DNA of 64,000 nt from Trinickia mobilis (GTDB lineage: Bacteria; Pseudomonadota; Gammaproteobacteria; Burkholderiales; Burkholderiaceae): the NCBI RefSeq assembly GCF_017315705.1, contig NZ_JAFLRF010000002.1:186001-250000 (forward strand), read 5' to 3'. Below the pieces are notes generated by a model. It was not told the DNA's origin. It saw only the letters and a program-made list of their open reading frames with translations, and ran no database searches. Positions within the stretch are counted from its first letter, which is position 1; every line of letters starts with the position of its first letter. Position numbers and translations under genes: made by a program. Of this stretch, positions 26,954-35,571 are shown one piece after another.

Positions 26954-27592
26954 ATGACGAACGAATCTCGAGCAAAAAAGCACAACGGCGACGCTTTGAG
27001 CCGGCCGACACGCGAAGAAGCGGAAGCCGCAGTCGGCGTGCTGTTGCGCTGGGCCGGCGACGATCCCGAGCGCGAAGGCTTGCTCGAAACCCCGGCGCGC
27101 GTCGTGCGCGCGTACGAAGAGTTCTTCTCGGGCTATCAGCAGGACCCGCGTGAAATCCTGGCGCGCACGTTCTCCGAAGTGGACGGCTACGACGAAATGA
27201 TCGTGCTGAAGGACATCCGCTTCGAAAGCTATTGCGAGCACCACATGGTGCCGATCATCGGTCGCGCGCACGTTGCGTACTTGCCGGAGCATCGCGTGGT
27301 CGGCATTTCGAAGCTCGCGCGGCTCGTCGACGCGTTTGCGAAGCGTCTGCAGATCCAGGAGAAGATGACCGCGCAAATCGCCGATACGCTGAACGAGATC
27401 CTGCAGCCGAAGGGCGTCGGCGTGATCCTCGAGGCGGCCCATCAATGCATGTCGACGCGCGGCGTGCACAAGCCGGGCGTCGAGATGGTCACGTCGCGGA
27501 TGCTCGGCACGTTCCGCACGGATCCGTCGACGCGGCGCGAGTTTCTATCGATCGTGTCGAACAGCACGGCGTACAACGTGCCGAATACGTGA
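26954..27592 (+). CDS. folE: GTP cyclohydrolase I
   Basis: 212 residues from ATG 26954 after AGGAG. Zinc and active-site residues are seen as CEHH (94-97) in [20 protein letters not shown] and HQC (163-165) in [13 protein letters not shown]. It turns GTP into 7,8-dihydroneopterin triphosphate, the first folate/pterin step. The gene stands alone. Confidence 0.95.
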   Translation: MTNESRAKKHNGDALSRPTREEAEAAVGVLLRWAGDDPEREGLLETPARVVRAYEEFFSGYQQDPREILARTFSEVDGYDEMIVLKDIRFESYCEHHMVPIIGRAHVAYLPEHRVVGISKLARLVDAFAKRLQIQEKMTAQIADTLNEILQPKGVGVILEAAHQCMSTRGVHKPGVEMVTSRMLGTFRTDPSTRREFLSIVSNSTAYNVPNT

Positions 27593-27724
27593 GCGCTAGG
27601 GAGATCGGCTCGGACGAATGCCTGCCCATTTCGAGATGGGAATTGTCACAAATGGCAATGTCATTACAACCAGGCTACAGCTGTATTTCGAACCTTACCG
27701 GCCGGACCGTCGGCAAGCCCGGCG

Positions 27725-28651
27725 TCACGACTTCGCTTCGTCGCGGCGATCGCCTTCGCGGATCTTGCCCTGCGACACGCTGCTGCCCGGCGGCACGCTG
27801 TGCGTGAGCCATACGTTGCCGCCGATCACCGAACCCCGCCCGATCGTCACGCGCCCGAGTATCGTCGCGCCCGCATAGATCACGACATCGTCTTCGACCA
27901 CCGGATGGCGCGCATTGCCCTTGACGAGCGCGCCGTCGCCATCGGCTGGAAAACTCTTCGCGCCGAGCGTCACCGCCTGATAAAGACGCACGCGTTCGCC
28001 GATGATCGCCGTTTCGCCGATCACGACGCCCGTGCCGTGGTCGATGAAAAAGCTCGGGCCGATCTGCGCGCCGGGGTGGATGTCGATGCCGGTCGCCGAG
28101 TGCGCGATCTCGTTGATGAAACGCGCAAGCAACGGCACGCCAAGACGATGCAAAGCGTGCGCGAGCCGATGATGCATCATCGCCAACACGCCGGGATAGC
28201 ACAGCAGGATTTCGGTGATGTGCTGGGCGGCCGGATCGCCCGCATACGCGGCCTGAATGTCGCTCACGAGCAGCGCGCGAATCTTCGGCAACTGCGCGCC
28301 GAAATCGCGCGCGATTGCGAATGCCGTCGCTCTCAGTTCGTCGTTGGAGGTATCGGCGTGCTCGGGCAGAAAGCGCAGCGCGCGGCGGACCTGTTCGGCG
28401 AGCAGCCGCAGCGTGCTTTCGAGCGTGGTCCCGACGTAGTAGTCGACGCTTTCGTCGGTCAGATCGGGCGCACCGTAGTGCGTCGGGAAAAGCGCGGCGC
28501 GCAGGCCGGTGACGATGCCGCAGATCGCATCGCGGGAAGGCAATTCCCGAATGCCGCGCGGATGGCGCGTGCGATGCAGTTGTTCGCGCGAGGCGCGCAA
28601 CTCGGCGACGATTTGCTCAAGACCCCAGTTGTGGGACTGCGAATTCGACAT
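27725..28651 (-). CDS. epsC: Serine O-acetyltransferase (EpsC/long CysE type)
   Basis: 308 residues from ATG 28651. After an N-terminal helical region, the left-handed beta-helix repeats are clear: GIDIHPGAQIGPSFFIDHGT, VVIGETAIIG, LGAKSFPADG and NARHPVVEDDVVIYAGATIL. It makes O-acetylserine for cysteine synthesis. The length and IVAELRASREQ start fit the EpsC branch more than short CysE. Convergent with nothing; stands alone. Confidence 0.88.
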   Translation of the reverse strand: MSNSQSHNWGLEQIVAELRASREQLHRTRHPRGIRELPSRDAICGIVTGLRAALFPTHYGAPDLTDESVDYYVGTTLESTLRLLAEQVRRALRFLPEHADTSNDELRATAFAIARDFGAQLPKIRALLVSDIQAAYAGDPAAQHITEILLCYPGVLAMMHHRLAHALHRLGVPLLARFINEIAHSATGIDIHPGAQIGPSFFIDHGTGVVIGETAIIGERVRLYQAVTLGAKSFPADGDGALVKGNARHPVVEDDVVIYAGATILGRVTIGRGSVIGGNVWLTHSVPPGSSVSQGKIREGDRRDEAKS

Positions 28652-28743
28652 GATGACGCGGCAGCCGCTTATCGCGGCTGTTAAGTGAAGTGTCCGCAAA
28701 GATTACCGCTTTTTTGCCGCCTTCGCGCGAGGCCCGATGGGAG

Positions 28744-28983
28744 TCAGATCGTCACGCTGCTCGCGTCGATCCAGCGCACGGCCCAGTCGCGCGCGTGCGC
28801 AATCGCGGAAGCTTCATCCGTAAAACGCAGCTCATTCGGAAAGAAACGATTGGCGACGAGTTCTCCGTCGCTCGAACGGGAGATCACGACATACGCCTGG
28901 TAGGTGCCGTCGCCCGAGCGCGCCGGCGCGCAGTTCAACAAGTAGCCGCGATGTGTGAATGCAGCGTCGAAATCGAAATGCAT
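28744..28983 (-). CDS. Small conserved hypothetical protein, 79 residues
   Basis: Reads MHFDFDAAFTHRGYLLNC, then beta-strand-like GTYQAYVVISRSSDGELVAN and a C-terminal helix ending in WAVRWIDASSVTI. No domain named. Compact and GC3-rich like a real gene. Confidence 0.5.
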   Translation of the reverse strand: MHFDFDAAFTHRGYLLNCAPARSGDGTYQAYVVISRSSDGELVANRFFPNELRFTDEASAIAHARDWAVRWIDASSVTI

Positions 28984-29254
28984 GAGTCACCTGCCCTGAG
29001 TGCCCTGCCTGGTTTATTCGAGTTGTACGCACAATTGGGGAGTTCGCCGCGGGTTTGAACGGCACGCACGACGAACATGTAATGATGGCGTGCAAGCTCT
29101 GAGGAGAGGATCATACTCTGTACAAAGTGCGTGTTCTACGAAAAAAAATCGGACGCTAACCCTTCTTTACGGTTCCAGTGCGCGACCCCTCATGCCTGAG
29201 CGGCGGAACGGCTTTTGCAGCGCTTTCATCGATTGCTTTTTTATGGGGATCGTC

Positions 29255-29743
29255 ATGAATGCGACAACCGACAACCCAATCGGCGCGCGCGGCGCCGATC
29301 GCGCGACGAATGAACCTGACGCTCAACCCGGACCGCTCGGCCTGACGAACCGGCGTCCGCGCAGCGTCGATTTGAGCAACGATGCGACCTTCGACAGCAC
29401 CGTCGATACCGACGGCAAGTATCGCGAAGCCGAGCGCCTCGCGAACGGCGAACCGATTTCGCCAGACGAAGTGACGTGTTGCGATGCGACGCTCGACAAC
29501 AGCGTGCCCGAGCAAGGAGACGGCTTCGCCGGTTTCGACAGCCGGGTCGGCGGCAGCAAGCTGCTGCTTGCGCTCAAGCCCGGCTACGACGTAGTGGACA
29601 AGGGCGTACAGCTCACCCAAATCCCTTACCTGCAGATACACGGCAGGATGCGCCGGTCGGCAAACGACATCGATTGGGAATGGGAGCTGCAGCACATGCG
29701 CCCGACGCGTCTCTTCGAGATTTGCCCCTCGAAGCCGCATTGA
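29255..29743 (+). CDS. Hypothetical protein, 162 residues
   Basis: ATG 29255 has GGGGAT just upstream. Acidic, apparently disordered N-terminal half (DATFDSTVDTDGKYREAERL) and a compact end with QLTQIPYLQIHGRMRRSAND and WEWELQHMRP. One CC pair (DEVTCCDATLDN). No family recognised. Confidence 0.5.
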   Translation: MNATTDNPIGARGADRATNEPDAQPGPLGLTNRRPRSVDLSNDATFDSTVDTDGKYREAERLANGEPISPDEVTCCDATLDNSVPEQGDGFAGFDSRVGGSKLLLALKPGYDVVDKGVQLTQIPYLQIHGRMRRSANDIDWEWELQHMRPTRLFEICPSKPH

Positions 29744-29795
29744 GCCGATTTTTTTCGGGGCTCGCAAATGCCCCCCACGCTCTCTTACGTTCGCT

Positions 29796-29831
29796 GCCTC
29801 CCTTGGGGCGGCCCGGCGCCCCAAGGGAGGC
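29796..29831 (+). repeat. 14-bp perfect hairpin covering the SDR ribosome-binding site
   Basis: Arms GCCTCCCTTGGGGC (29796-29809) and GCCCCAAGGGAGGC (29818-29831), loop GGCCCGGC. The right arm contains GGGAGG and is followed by ATC-ATG (29835). It is a variant of repeat B at 11169-11307 and also has a CCCCCCACGCTC...TTCGCTGC preface like repeat A. Confidence 0.8.
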
Positions 29832-29834
29832 ATC

Positions 29835-30437
29835 ATGAAGATCGTCGTCATCGGAGCCAGCGGCACGCTCGGGCGCGCCGTGTCGGCCGAACTCAAGACC
29901 CGCCATCAAGTGATCGAAGTCGGCGCGACGCACGGCGACTATCACGTCGACGTCACGAACTTGCCGAGCGTCGAGCGGCTTTTTCACGAGATCGGCAAAG
30001 TCGATGCCGTGGTGACGACCGTCGGCAAAACGCACTTCGGCCCGTTTCACGAAATGACGGCTGATCAGTTCTGGATCGGCCTGCGCGACAAGCTCATGGG
30101 ACAAGTGAACGTCGTGCTCGCCGCCCAGCATCACGTGAACGACGGCGGGTCGTTCACGCTGACGACCGGCATTCTCACCGACGAGCCGATTCGCGACGGC
30201 GTCAACACGACGACCGTCAATTCCGCGCTCGAAGGGTTCGTGCGCGGCGCGGCGATCGAGTTGCCGCGCGGGATTCGGATCAACGCGGTGAGCCCCACCG
30301 TGCTCGAAGAATCGATGGGCATGTACGGGCCGTATTTCCGCGGCTTCGAGCCGGTCACGGCACATCGCGCCGCGCGGGCGTATTGCCGCAGCGTGGAAGG
30401 CGCGCAGACGGGGCGGGTGTATCGCGTGGGAGACTGA
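29835..30437 (+). CDS. Short-chain dehydrogenase/reductase-like protein
   Basis: 200 residues. IVVIGASGTLGRAVSAEL is a Rossmann nucleotide-binding start and INAVSPTVLEES a typical SDR end. The catalytic YxxxK is missing: the corresponding stretch reads NTTTVNSALEGFVRGAA. Such short atypical SDRs exist in this group, so it may be a real non-canonical family rather than a dead enzyme. Its translation start is inside the hairpin repeat. Confidence 0.8.
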   Translation: MKIVVIGASGTLGRAVSAELKTRHQVIEVGATHGDYHVDVTNLPSVERLFHEIGKVDAVVTTVGKTHFGPFHEMTADQFWIGLRDKLMGQVNVVLAAQHHVNDGGSFTLTTGILTDEPIRDGVNTTTVNSALEGFVRGAAIELPRGIRINAVSPTVLEESMGMYGPYFRGFEPVTAHRAARAYCRSVEGAQTGRVYRVGD

Positions 30438-30575
30438 ACAGCCTATTCAGGGCCGCACGGCGCTGCGGTTTTGCATCTTTCCAATCGATCGACCGCATCC
30501 AGGCAGCAAGCTTCGACATCCAGAGGAGACCTCGTTATCCGGGGTTGTTCAGGGAACGCCAAACGTTTGCTTTGC

Positions 30576-30989
30576 TTAGCGATGTCGAAACACCCAGAAC
30601 TTGGCGGACACGAAATTCACGCCAAGACCGGCGACCGATCCCACTGCGACGGCAAAGAGCGGCAGGAATCGCATGGGGTGAAGCAGGAAGACCGTTGCCG
30701 AATAGGCGAGATAATTGACGGCCCCGCCGCCCGACATGGCGAACAGATACCGCCACCACTCGCTCCAGAGCGAGCGGGCGCGACGCGGGGTTGCCGGCAT
30801 GGCGCTCGCCCGCGGCGTAAATGTGTAGTGCCGATTGATTTGCCAGGTGACGAACACGGCGCCCAGGAACGACACGACGCGGCCGGCGTAATAGCCGAGG
30901 CCGAGCGCAAGCATCAAATACAAGACACCCGCATCGGCAAGAAAGCCCGCCATGCCGGCGACGCCAAAGTGAAAAAGCTGTTTGCGCAT
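30576..30989 (-). CDS. GtrA-family membrane protein
   Basis: 137 residues, four hydrophobic segments, from ATG 30989. QLFHFGVAGMAGFLADAGVL, WQINRHYTFTP and NFVSAKFWVFRHR are typical of GtrA/DPMS-like flippases that move polyprenyl-linked sugars. It normally pairs with a glycosyltransferase; here only the stub at 30991-31161 remains upstream. Confidence 0.88.
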   Translation of the reverse strand: MRKQLFHFGVAGMAGFLADAGVLYLMLALGLGYYAGRVVSFLGAVFVTWQINRHYTFTPRASAMPATPRRARSLWSEWWRYLFAMSGGGAVNYLAYSATVFLLHPMRFLPLFAVAVGSVAGLGVNFVSAKFWVFRHR

Positions 30990-30990
30990 G

Positions 30991-31161
30991 TCAGGGGACG
31001 GGCGTGTCCGCACCCGACGAATTGTTGTCGAAGACATGGACGCGGGCCTCCGGAAGTGCCGTCCGGAAATTGCGGACCACGGCGCCGACTGTCGCGGCCG
31101 CGTTGTAACCAGGCACGAGTACCGCGATCCGTAGCGGAGGAATGCCGCGCGGAACTGTCAT
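30991..31161 (-). pseudogene. Glycosyltransferase family 2 remnant (N-terminal 56 codons)
   Basis: ATG at 31161, stop just 1 bp before the GtrA start. It reads LRIAVLVPGYNAAATVGAVV, FRTALPEARVHVFDNNSS and then breaks off in GADTPVP-stop. The start is that of a GT2 enzyme, which normally continues for another 250 residues or more. A deletion has joined it to the GtrA gene. Confidence 0.65.
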
Positions 31162-31369
31162 GGATTCGTAATATTTAAATGGGCAGTTGAGTCAGACAAG
31201 GCAAGAAGCATCCTTTTCAGCCTAAAAGAAACTTTGCGAAAAAAGCCTTGCCATAGCGGTAAAACGCGCGGTGGAGCGCATCCGGCGCTAGCCGGCCCCG
31301 GCCTCCACCGGCCGCGGCATCCTAAAGGCCACGCGTGGCGATGTCAACTTCGACACCCGCCGGTCCGAC

Positions 31370-31546
31370 TCAGCCCCAAACCCGCTCAAACACAGCCCGC
31401 ACAACCGGAATCAAGCGTTCGCCGCCCAGCATCCCGAACAGACCGACCAGCGCGACCGTCGGCGGCGCAGGCGATCTCACGCCGAACGCACTGTAAATCA
31501 CGCCGACCAGCAAACCGAGCGCCAGTGAGACTAGATAAGGTTTCAT
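31370..31546 (-). CDS. XapX domain (DUF1427) small membrane protein
   Basis: 58 residues from ATG 31546 after AGAGGAGG. Two hydrophobic helices with the family signature: YLVSLALGLLVGVIYSAFGV, RSPAPPTVALVGLFGMLGGE. Function unknown. It follows a decayed dehydrogenase, perhaps a leftover of the same operon. Confidence 0.85.
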   Translation of the reverse strand: MKPYLVSLALGLLVGVIYSAFGVRSPAPPTVALVGLFGMLGGERLIPVVRAVFERVWG

Positions 31547-31559
31547 CGCCAGCCTCCTC

Positions 31560-31725
31560 TCACATGTCGATGACGACGCGTCCGGCCGTACCGGCCGCCA
31601 CCGCTTCATAGGCTGCGCGCGCCTCGCGCCTTCGCGATCTGCGTCACCGCGCCGCCCACCCCGCCGCTCACGCCGATCGCGGACGCTTCGCCGTGGCCGA
31701 ACGACTTGAGTTGAATCGCTTTCAT
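31560..31725 (-). pseudogene. Zinc-type alcohol dehydrogenase/quinone oxidoreductase remnant
   Basis: Three short pieces of a roughly 330-residue enzyme remain: MKAIQLKSFGHG (start), IGVSGGVGGAVTQIAKARGA (nucleotide-binding loop), and in a shifted frame AAYEAVAAGTAGRVVIDM (C-terminus). Two large internal deletions are implied. A GGAAAG ribosome-binding site is still present. Confidence 0.7.
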
Positions 31726-31850
31726 GGCGATCTTTCCTGGCGGTAGTTGGCTGCCGAATGCAGCGCACGACCGAAGTCTAGATGTCCGGGATGCCGGCGT
31801 GCCGACAAGTGCTTTCGAATTTCGGACAGACTTCGCGCGCGGTCGTTTTG

Positions 31851-32675
31851 CTATTCGTCGACGAGATCGGCGGGATCGCCCGCTTCGAGGCCCGAGGCTT
31901 TGAGCGTCTGATGCGGATAGAACTCGGTGGGCGGCGCACCGAGCTCGCGGCGAAACATGTCGCTGAAGCTGCTCGGCAGGTAGCCGAGCGAACGCGCGAC
32001 GCTGCTGACCGAGCGCCCTTCCGCCAGACGCGCCACCGCGACCGCCAACTGAACCTGCCGCCGCCACTCGGCAAAGCCGATGCCCAGCTTGCGTGTGAAG
32101 AGCCGTGCGAGCGTGCGCACGCTCGCACCCACGGACACGGCGTGCTGCTCGAAGCTGATGTCGATTGAGGGATTGTCGATCACGGCGCGGCAGAGCGATT
32201 CGAGGCGCCGGTCCGAGGCGCCGGGCAGGGCAATCCGCAGCGAATAGCGCGGCGCGTGCTCGAGTTCGAGGACGACCATCCGATAAGCCGCGTCGAGATA
32301 AGTCCGATCGCGCTCCCCTTCACGCTCGGCGAGCGTCGTGATCAGCTCTCTTAACAGCCCGTTGATCTCGAAGACGTCACACTGCCGGCTCAGATGCCGC
32401 ACGAACGGCGCGCGCAGATAGACGTTGCGCATTTCGACGGCACTCATCATACGGATCGAGTGCACGGTGCCCGCCGGCAGCCAGACGGCCCGCTGCGGCG
32501 GCACCAGCAGCGCTTCCTGGCCGACCTCCACCCACATCACGCCCGAGACGGCGTAGAGCACCTGGGCCCAATCGTGCGAATGCGGCTCGATGTGCAGCCC
32601 GCGCGGATAGCGGCGCGCGAGCGAGCGTCCCTGTCCCGGGGTATCGCGAAGATCGGGGGGCGCAGCTTTGGGCAT
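31851..32675 (-). CDS. AraC-family transcriptional regulator with cupin domain
   Basis: 274 residues. N-terminal cupin (HIEPHSHDWAQVLYAVSGVM, LPAGTVHSIRM) and C-terminal double helix-turn-helix (VSVGASVRTLARLFTRKLGI, SVSSVARSLGYLPSSFSDMF). Likely regulated the dehydrogenase now decayed downstream. Confidence 0.9.
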   Translation of the reverse strand: MPKAAPPDLRDTPGQGRSLARRYPRGLHIEPHSHDWAQVLYAVSGVMWVEVGQEALLVPPQRAVWLPAGTVHSIRMMSAVEMRNVYLRAPFVRHLSRQCDVFEINGLLRELITTLAEREGERDRTYLDAAYRMVVLELEHAPRYSLRIALPGASDRRLESLCRAVIDNPSIDISFEQHAVSVGASVRTLARLFTRKLGIGFAEWRRQVQLAVAVARLAEGRSVSSVARSLGYLPSSFSDMFRRELGAPPTEFYPHQTLKASGLEAGDPADLVDE

Positions 32676-32721
32676 GGCGGTGTGGTCTTCGACGGATAGT
32701 GATCGCTGCGGGTCACGCTAC

Positions 32722-33660
32722 TCACCCGCCCTTTACGCCTTGCGTGTTCACATACAGCGAATAGAGCCCGTGGCTCGCCGCCATGAAGAGGCGATTGCGG
32801 TGGCGCCCGCCGAAGCACACGTTCGCGCAACGCTCCGGCAGCGCGATATGGCCGATCGCCTCGCCTTGCGGCGTGAAGACGCGCACGCCGTCGAGCTCGT
32901 CGGTCCCCATGCCCCAGCCGCACCACAGGTTGCCGTGGATGTCGACGCGAAGACCGTCCGGCGTGCCGGGGCCGGCGTCGATCAGCACGCGGCCGTTCTC
33001 GATCGACGTGCCGTCCGAGGCAACGTCGTACGCGCGGATCTTGCGCGGATTGGCGCGCGATTCGACGATGTACAGAATCGATTCGTCGGGCGAGAACGCG
33101 AGACCGTTGGGGCCGGCAAGATCGTCGGCGACGACGGACAGCTCGCCCGTCCGGCCGTCGATGCGATAGACGGCGGCAACCCGTTCGGACTCCTGCTGTT
33201 CGCCCTCGTAGAAGCCGTCGATGCCGAAGGTCGGATCGCTGAACCAGATCGAGCCGTCCGATTTCACGATCACGTCGTTCGGCGAATTCAGCCGCTTGCC
33301 CCGATAGCGGTCCGCGAGCACGGTGATCGAGCCGTCGTATTCGGTGCGCGTCACGCGCCGCGTCAGGTGCTCGCAAGTCACAAGCCGGCCCTCGCGGTCG
33401 CGCGTGTTGCCGTTCGCGTTGTTCGACGGCTTGCGAAACTCGCTGACTGCGCCCGTCGCTTCGTCCCAGCGCAGCATCCGGTCGTTCGGAATGTCGCTCC
33501 ACAGCAGGTAGCGTCCGTCGCCGAACCACACCGGTCCTTCGGACCAGCGCGCCCCCTGATACCAGCATTCGACCGAAGCCGATGCGACACGCAGTGCGTT
33601 AAAGCGCGGGTCGAGCACACGGACGGCGGGATCCGGATAGCGGCGGGAGTTGTCTGTCAT
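32722..33660 (-). CDS. SMP-30/gluconolactonase family protein
   Basis: 312 residues from ATG 33660. Beta-propeller signatures: EGPVWFGDGRYLLWSDIPND, LNSPNDVIVKSDGSIWFSDP, GPNGLAFSPDESILYI and PDGLRVDIHGNLWCGWG. The family hydrolyses lactones such as gluconolactone with a divalent metal. No signal peptide. It lies just upstream of the AraC gene on the same strand. Confidence 0.92.
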   Translation of the reverse strand: MTDNSRRYPDPAVRVLDPRFNALRVASASVECWYQGARWSEGPVWFGDGRYLLWSDIPNDRMLRWDEATGAVSEFRKPSNNANGNTRDREGRLVTCEHLTRRVTRTEYDGSITVLADRYRGKRLNSPNDVIVKSDGSIWFSDPTFGIDGFYEGEQQESERVAAVYRIDGRTGELSVVADDLAGPNGLAFSPDESILYIVESRANPRKIRAYDVASDGTSIENGRVLIDAGPGTPDGLRVDIHGNLWCGWGMGTDELDGVRVFTPQGEAIGHIALPERCANVCFGGRHRNRLFMAASHGLYSLYVNTQGVKGG

Positions 33661-33763
33661 GAGGTGCCTTTTCGTTGATCGCGTTGGGGGTCTGGATCGG
33701 TCCAACGCGGCGTTATGCCGCTAAATGCACAGGGCTTGCGGTGGGACAATCACTTCATCGTAA

Positions 33764-34606
33764 ATGAAATTGCTTCCGCCGATCATGCTGACTCCCACCG
33801 TGGTCCCCTTACGTAGCCCAAGTAGCCCAAGTAGCCCAAGTAGCCCGAGTAGCCCGAGTAGCCCAAGTCACCGAACTCATTCGGCCACCCAGGTTGTTCC
33901 GATTAACCGCACGGCTTTGCGCCAAAACGCCCATTGCTCGAGCTGCGCTATGCGCCACTTGTGCATGCCGCAGGGCCTCGCGGCCGACGAAATTCCGAAG
34001 CTCGAAGCGCTCGTCTGCACCGCGCGAACCGTCAAGCGCGGCTCCACGCTGTACCGTTCGGGCGAACCGTTCAGCAATCTGTACGCGGTCCGCACGGGCT
34101 CGCTGAAAACCGTCCTCACGCATCGCGACGGCCGCGAGCAAGTCACGGGCATCCATCTGGCCGGCGAAGCGCTCGGGCTCGACGGCATCGGCGAAGACAC
34201 ACACACCTGCCACGCCGTCGCGCTGGAAGACAGCTCCGTCTGCATCATGCCTTACGACGCCCTGAAAGCCCTGTGCCGCGAATCCGGCTCGGTGCAGCAG
34301 CGCCTGCACAAGCTGATGGGCGAGCAAATCGTGCGCGAAACCTCGCACATGATGCTGCTCGGCTCGTTGAACGCCGAAGAGCGCGTCGCCACGTTCCTGC
34401 TCGATGTCTCGGAGCGCCACGCGAAGCGCGGCTATTCGCCGAGCAAATTCCATCTGCGCATGACACGCGAGGAAATGGGCAGCTATCTCGGCATGTCGCT
34501 CGAAACCGTGAGCCGCATGCTGTCGCGCTTCCAAAAGCGCGGGATCATCGAAATGGAAGGCAAGCTGATCCGTATCGCCGATTTCGCCGCGCTGCGCAGC
34601 ATGTAA
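33764..34606 (+). CDS. FNR-type Crp-family transcriptional regulator
   Basis: 280 residues from 33764; ATG 33785 is an alternative. HCSSCAMRHLC gives Cys58, 61 and 67, and Cys149 lies in THTCHAV, the four ligands of an oxygen-labile [4Fe-4S] cluster. A cAMP-binding-like beta-roll follows and the recognition helix is EEMGSYLGMSLETVSRMLSR (E-x-x-SR, as in FNR). The N-terminus has six 9-bp repeats encoding Ser/Pro. It should switch genes to low-oxygen metabolism. Confidence 0.92.
   Translation: MKLLPPIMLTPTVVPLRSPSSPSSPSSPSSPSSPSHRTHSATQVVPINRTALRQNAHCSSCAMRHLCMPQGLAADEIPKLEALVCTARTVKRGSTLYRSGEPFSNLYAVRTGSLKTVLTHRDGREQVTGIHLAGEALGLDGIGEDTHTCHAVALEDSSVCIMPYDALKALCRESGSVQQRLHKLMGEQIVRETSHMMLLGSLNAEERVATFLLDVSERHAKRGYSPSKFHLRMTREEMGSYLGMSLETVSRMLSRFQKRGIIEMEGKLIRIADFAALRSM
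33813..33866 (+). repeat. Six tandem 9-bp repeats in the FNR N-terminus
   Basis: GTAGCCCAA (three copies), GTAGCCCGA (two) and GTAGCCCAA once more. In frame it encodes a Ser-Ser-Pro run. Copy-number change keeps the frame. Confidence 0.85.
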
Positions 34607-34664
34607 ATCCGTTTGCTAAAGTTGCCCCGTTTGGAGATCGGCTCACTCGACAATCGGATCGACT

Positions 34665-35480
34665 ATGGCACCTCGCAAAAAGCACGACATTCGCGTCGGC
34701 ATCGGCGGTTGGACCTTCGCACCCTGGCGGGGCACGTTCTACCCGCCGGACCTCACGCAAAAGCGCGAACTCGAATACGCAAGCCGTCAACTGACGTCGA
34801 TCGAAATCAACGGCACCTTCTACGGTACGCAGCGCTCCGACAGCTTCGCGAAGTGGTACGACGAGACGCCCGAAGGCTTCGTCTTCGCACTCAAGGCGCC
34901 GCGTTTCGCGACGCATCGCCGGGTGCTCGCCGAGGCGGGCGAATCGGTCGAACGGTTCTTCGCGAGCGGCGTCATGAGGCTCAAGGAAAAGCTCGGGCCG
35001 ATCAACTGGCAGTTCCGGACGACCCAACCATTCAACGCCGAGGATTTCGAGGCCTTTCTCAAGCTGTTGCCCCATGAAGTGGACGGACAGGCGGTGCGGA
35101 ACGCGGTGGAGGTCCGTCACGACAGTTTCAAGAACGCCGATTTCATCGCGCTTCTGCGCCGCTACGGCGTGGCCGTCGTCGTCGCTGGCGATTCTCAGTA
35201 CCCGCAGATCGCCGATCTCACCGCGCCCTTTGTCTACGCCCGCATCATGGGCACCGCCGAAACGGAAGCGCGGGGCTATTCCGATGACGCCCTCGATCTA
35301 TGGACCGAACGCGCGCAGCAGTGGGCGGCGGGCGGCGCACCCGGCGGACTCGAAACCGTGGCCGAGGCGCCCCGCAAGGCGAGCAAGCGCGATGTCTACC
35401 TTTACGTGATCAGCGGCTTCAAAGTGCGCAATCCGGCGGCGGGAATGGCAATCATCGAAAGGCTTCAGAAGGCCAGGTAG
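34665..35480 (+). CDS. DUF72 domain-containing protein
   Basis: 271 residues. RVGIGGWTFAPWRGTFYPPD, TSIEINGTFYGTQRSDSFAK, FALKAPRFATHRR and VEVRHDSFKNADF are the DUF72 TIM-barrel signatures. Function unknown. Follows the FNR gene by 58 bp, possibly in one transcript. Confidence 0.92.
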   Translation: MAPRKKHDIRVGIGGWTFAPWRGTFYPPDLTQKRELEYASRQLTSIEINGTFYGTQRSDSFAKWYDETPEGFVFALKAPRFATHRRVLAEAGESVERFFASGVMRLKEKLGPINWQFRTTQPFNAEDFEAFLKLLPHEVDGQAVRNAVEVRHDSFKNADFIALLRRYGVAVVVAGDSQYPQIADLTAPFVYARIMGTAETEARGYSDDALDLWTERAQQWAAGGAPGGLETVAEAPRKASKRDVYLYVISGFKVRNPAAGMAIIERLQKAR

Positions 35481-35520
35481 GCGCACTCGGAGCGGCACAG
35501 GCGGGCGCGCCGGTGTCTGG

Positions 35521-35545
35521 TGCCGTGCCGTGCCTTGCCTTGCCG
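35521..35545 (+). repeat. Five TGCCK pentamers
   Basis: TGCCG, TGCCG, TGCCT, TGCCT, TGCCG in the short convergent spacer between the DUF72 and ArgP-type genes. A simple sequence repeat with no clear role. Confidence 0.6.
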
Positions 35546-35571
35546 TGCAGCGCCGTGCTCGCGTCCGGGCC

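Noticed and set aside
29768-30064. Frame starting within the repeat before the SDR gene
   Set aside because: Out of frame with the SDR, no motif, produced by repeat sequence.
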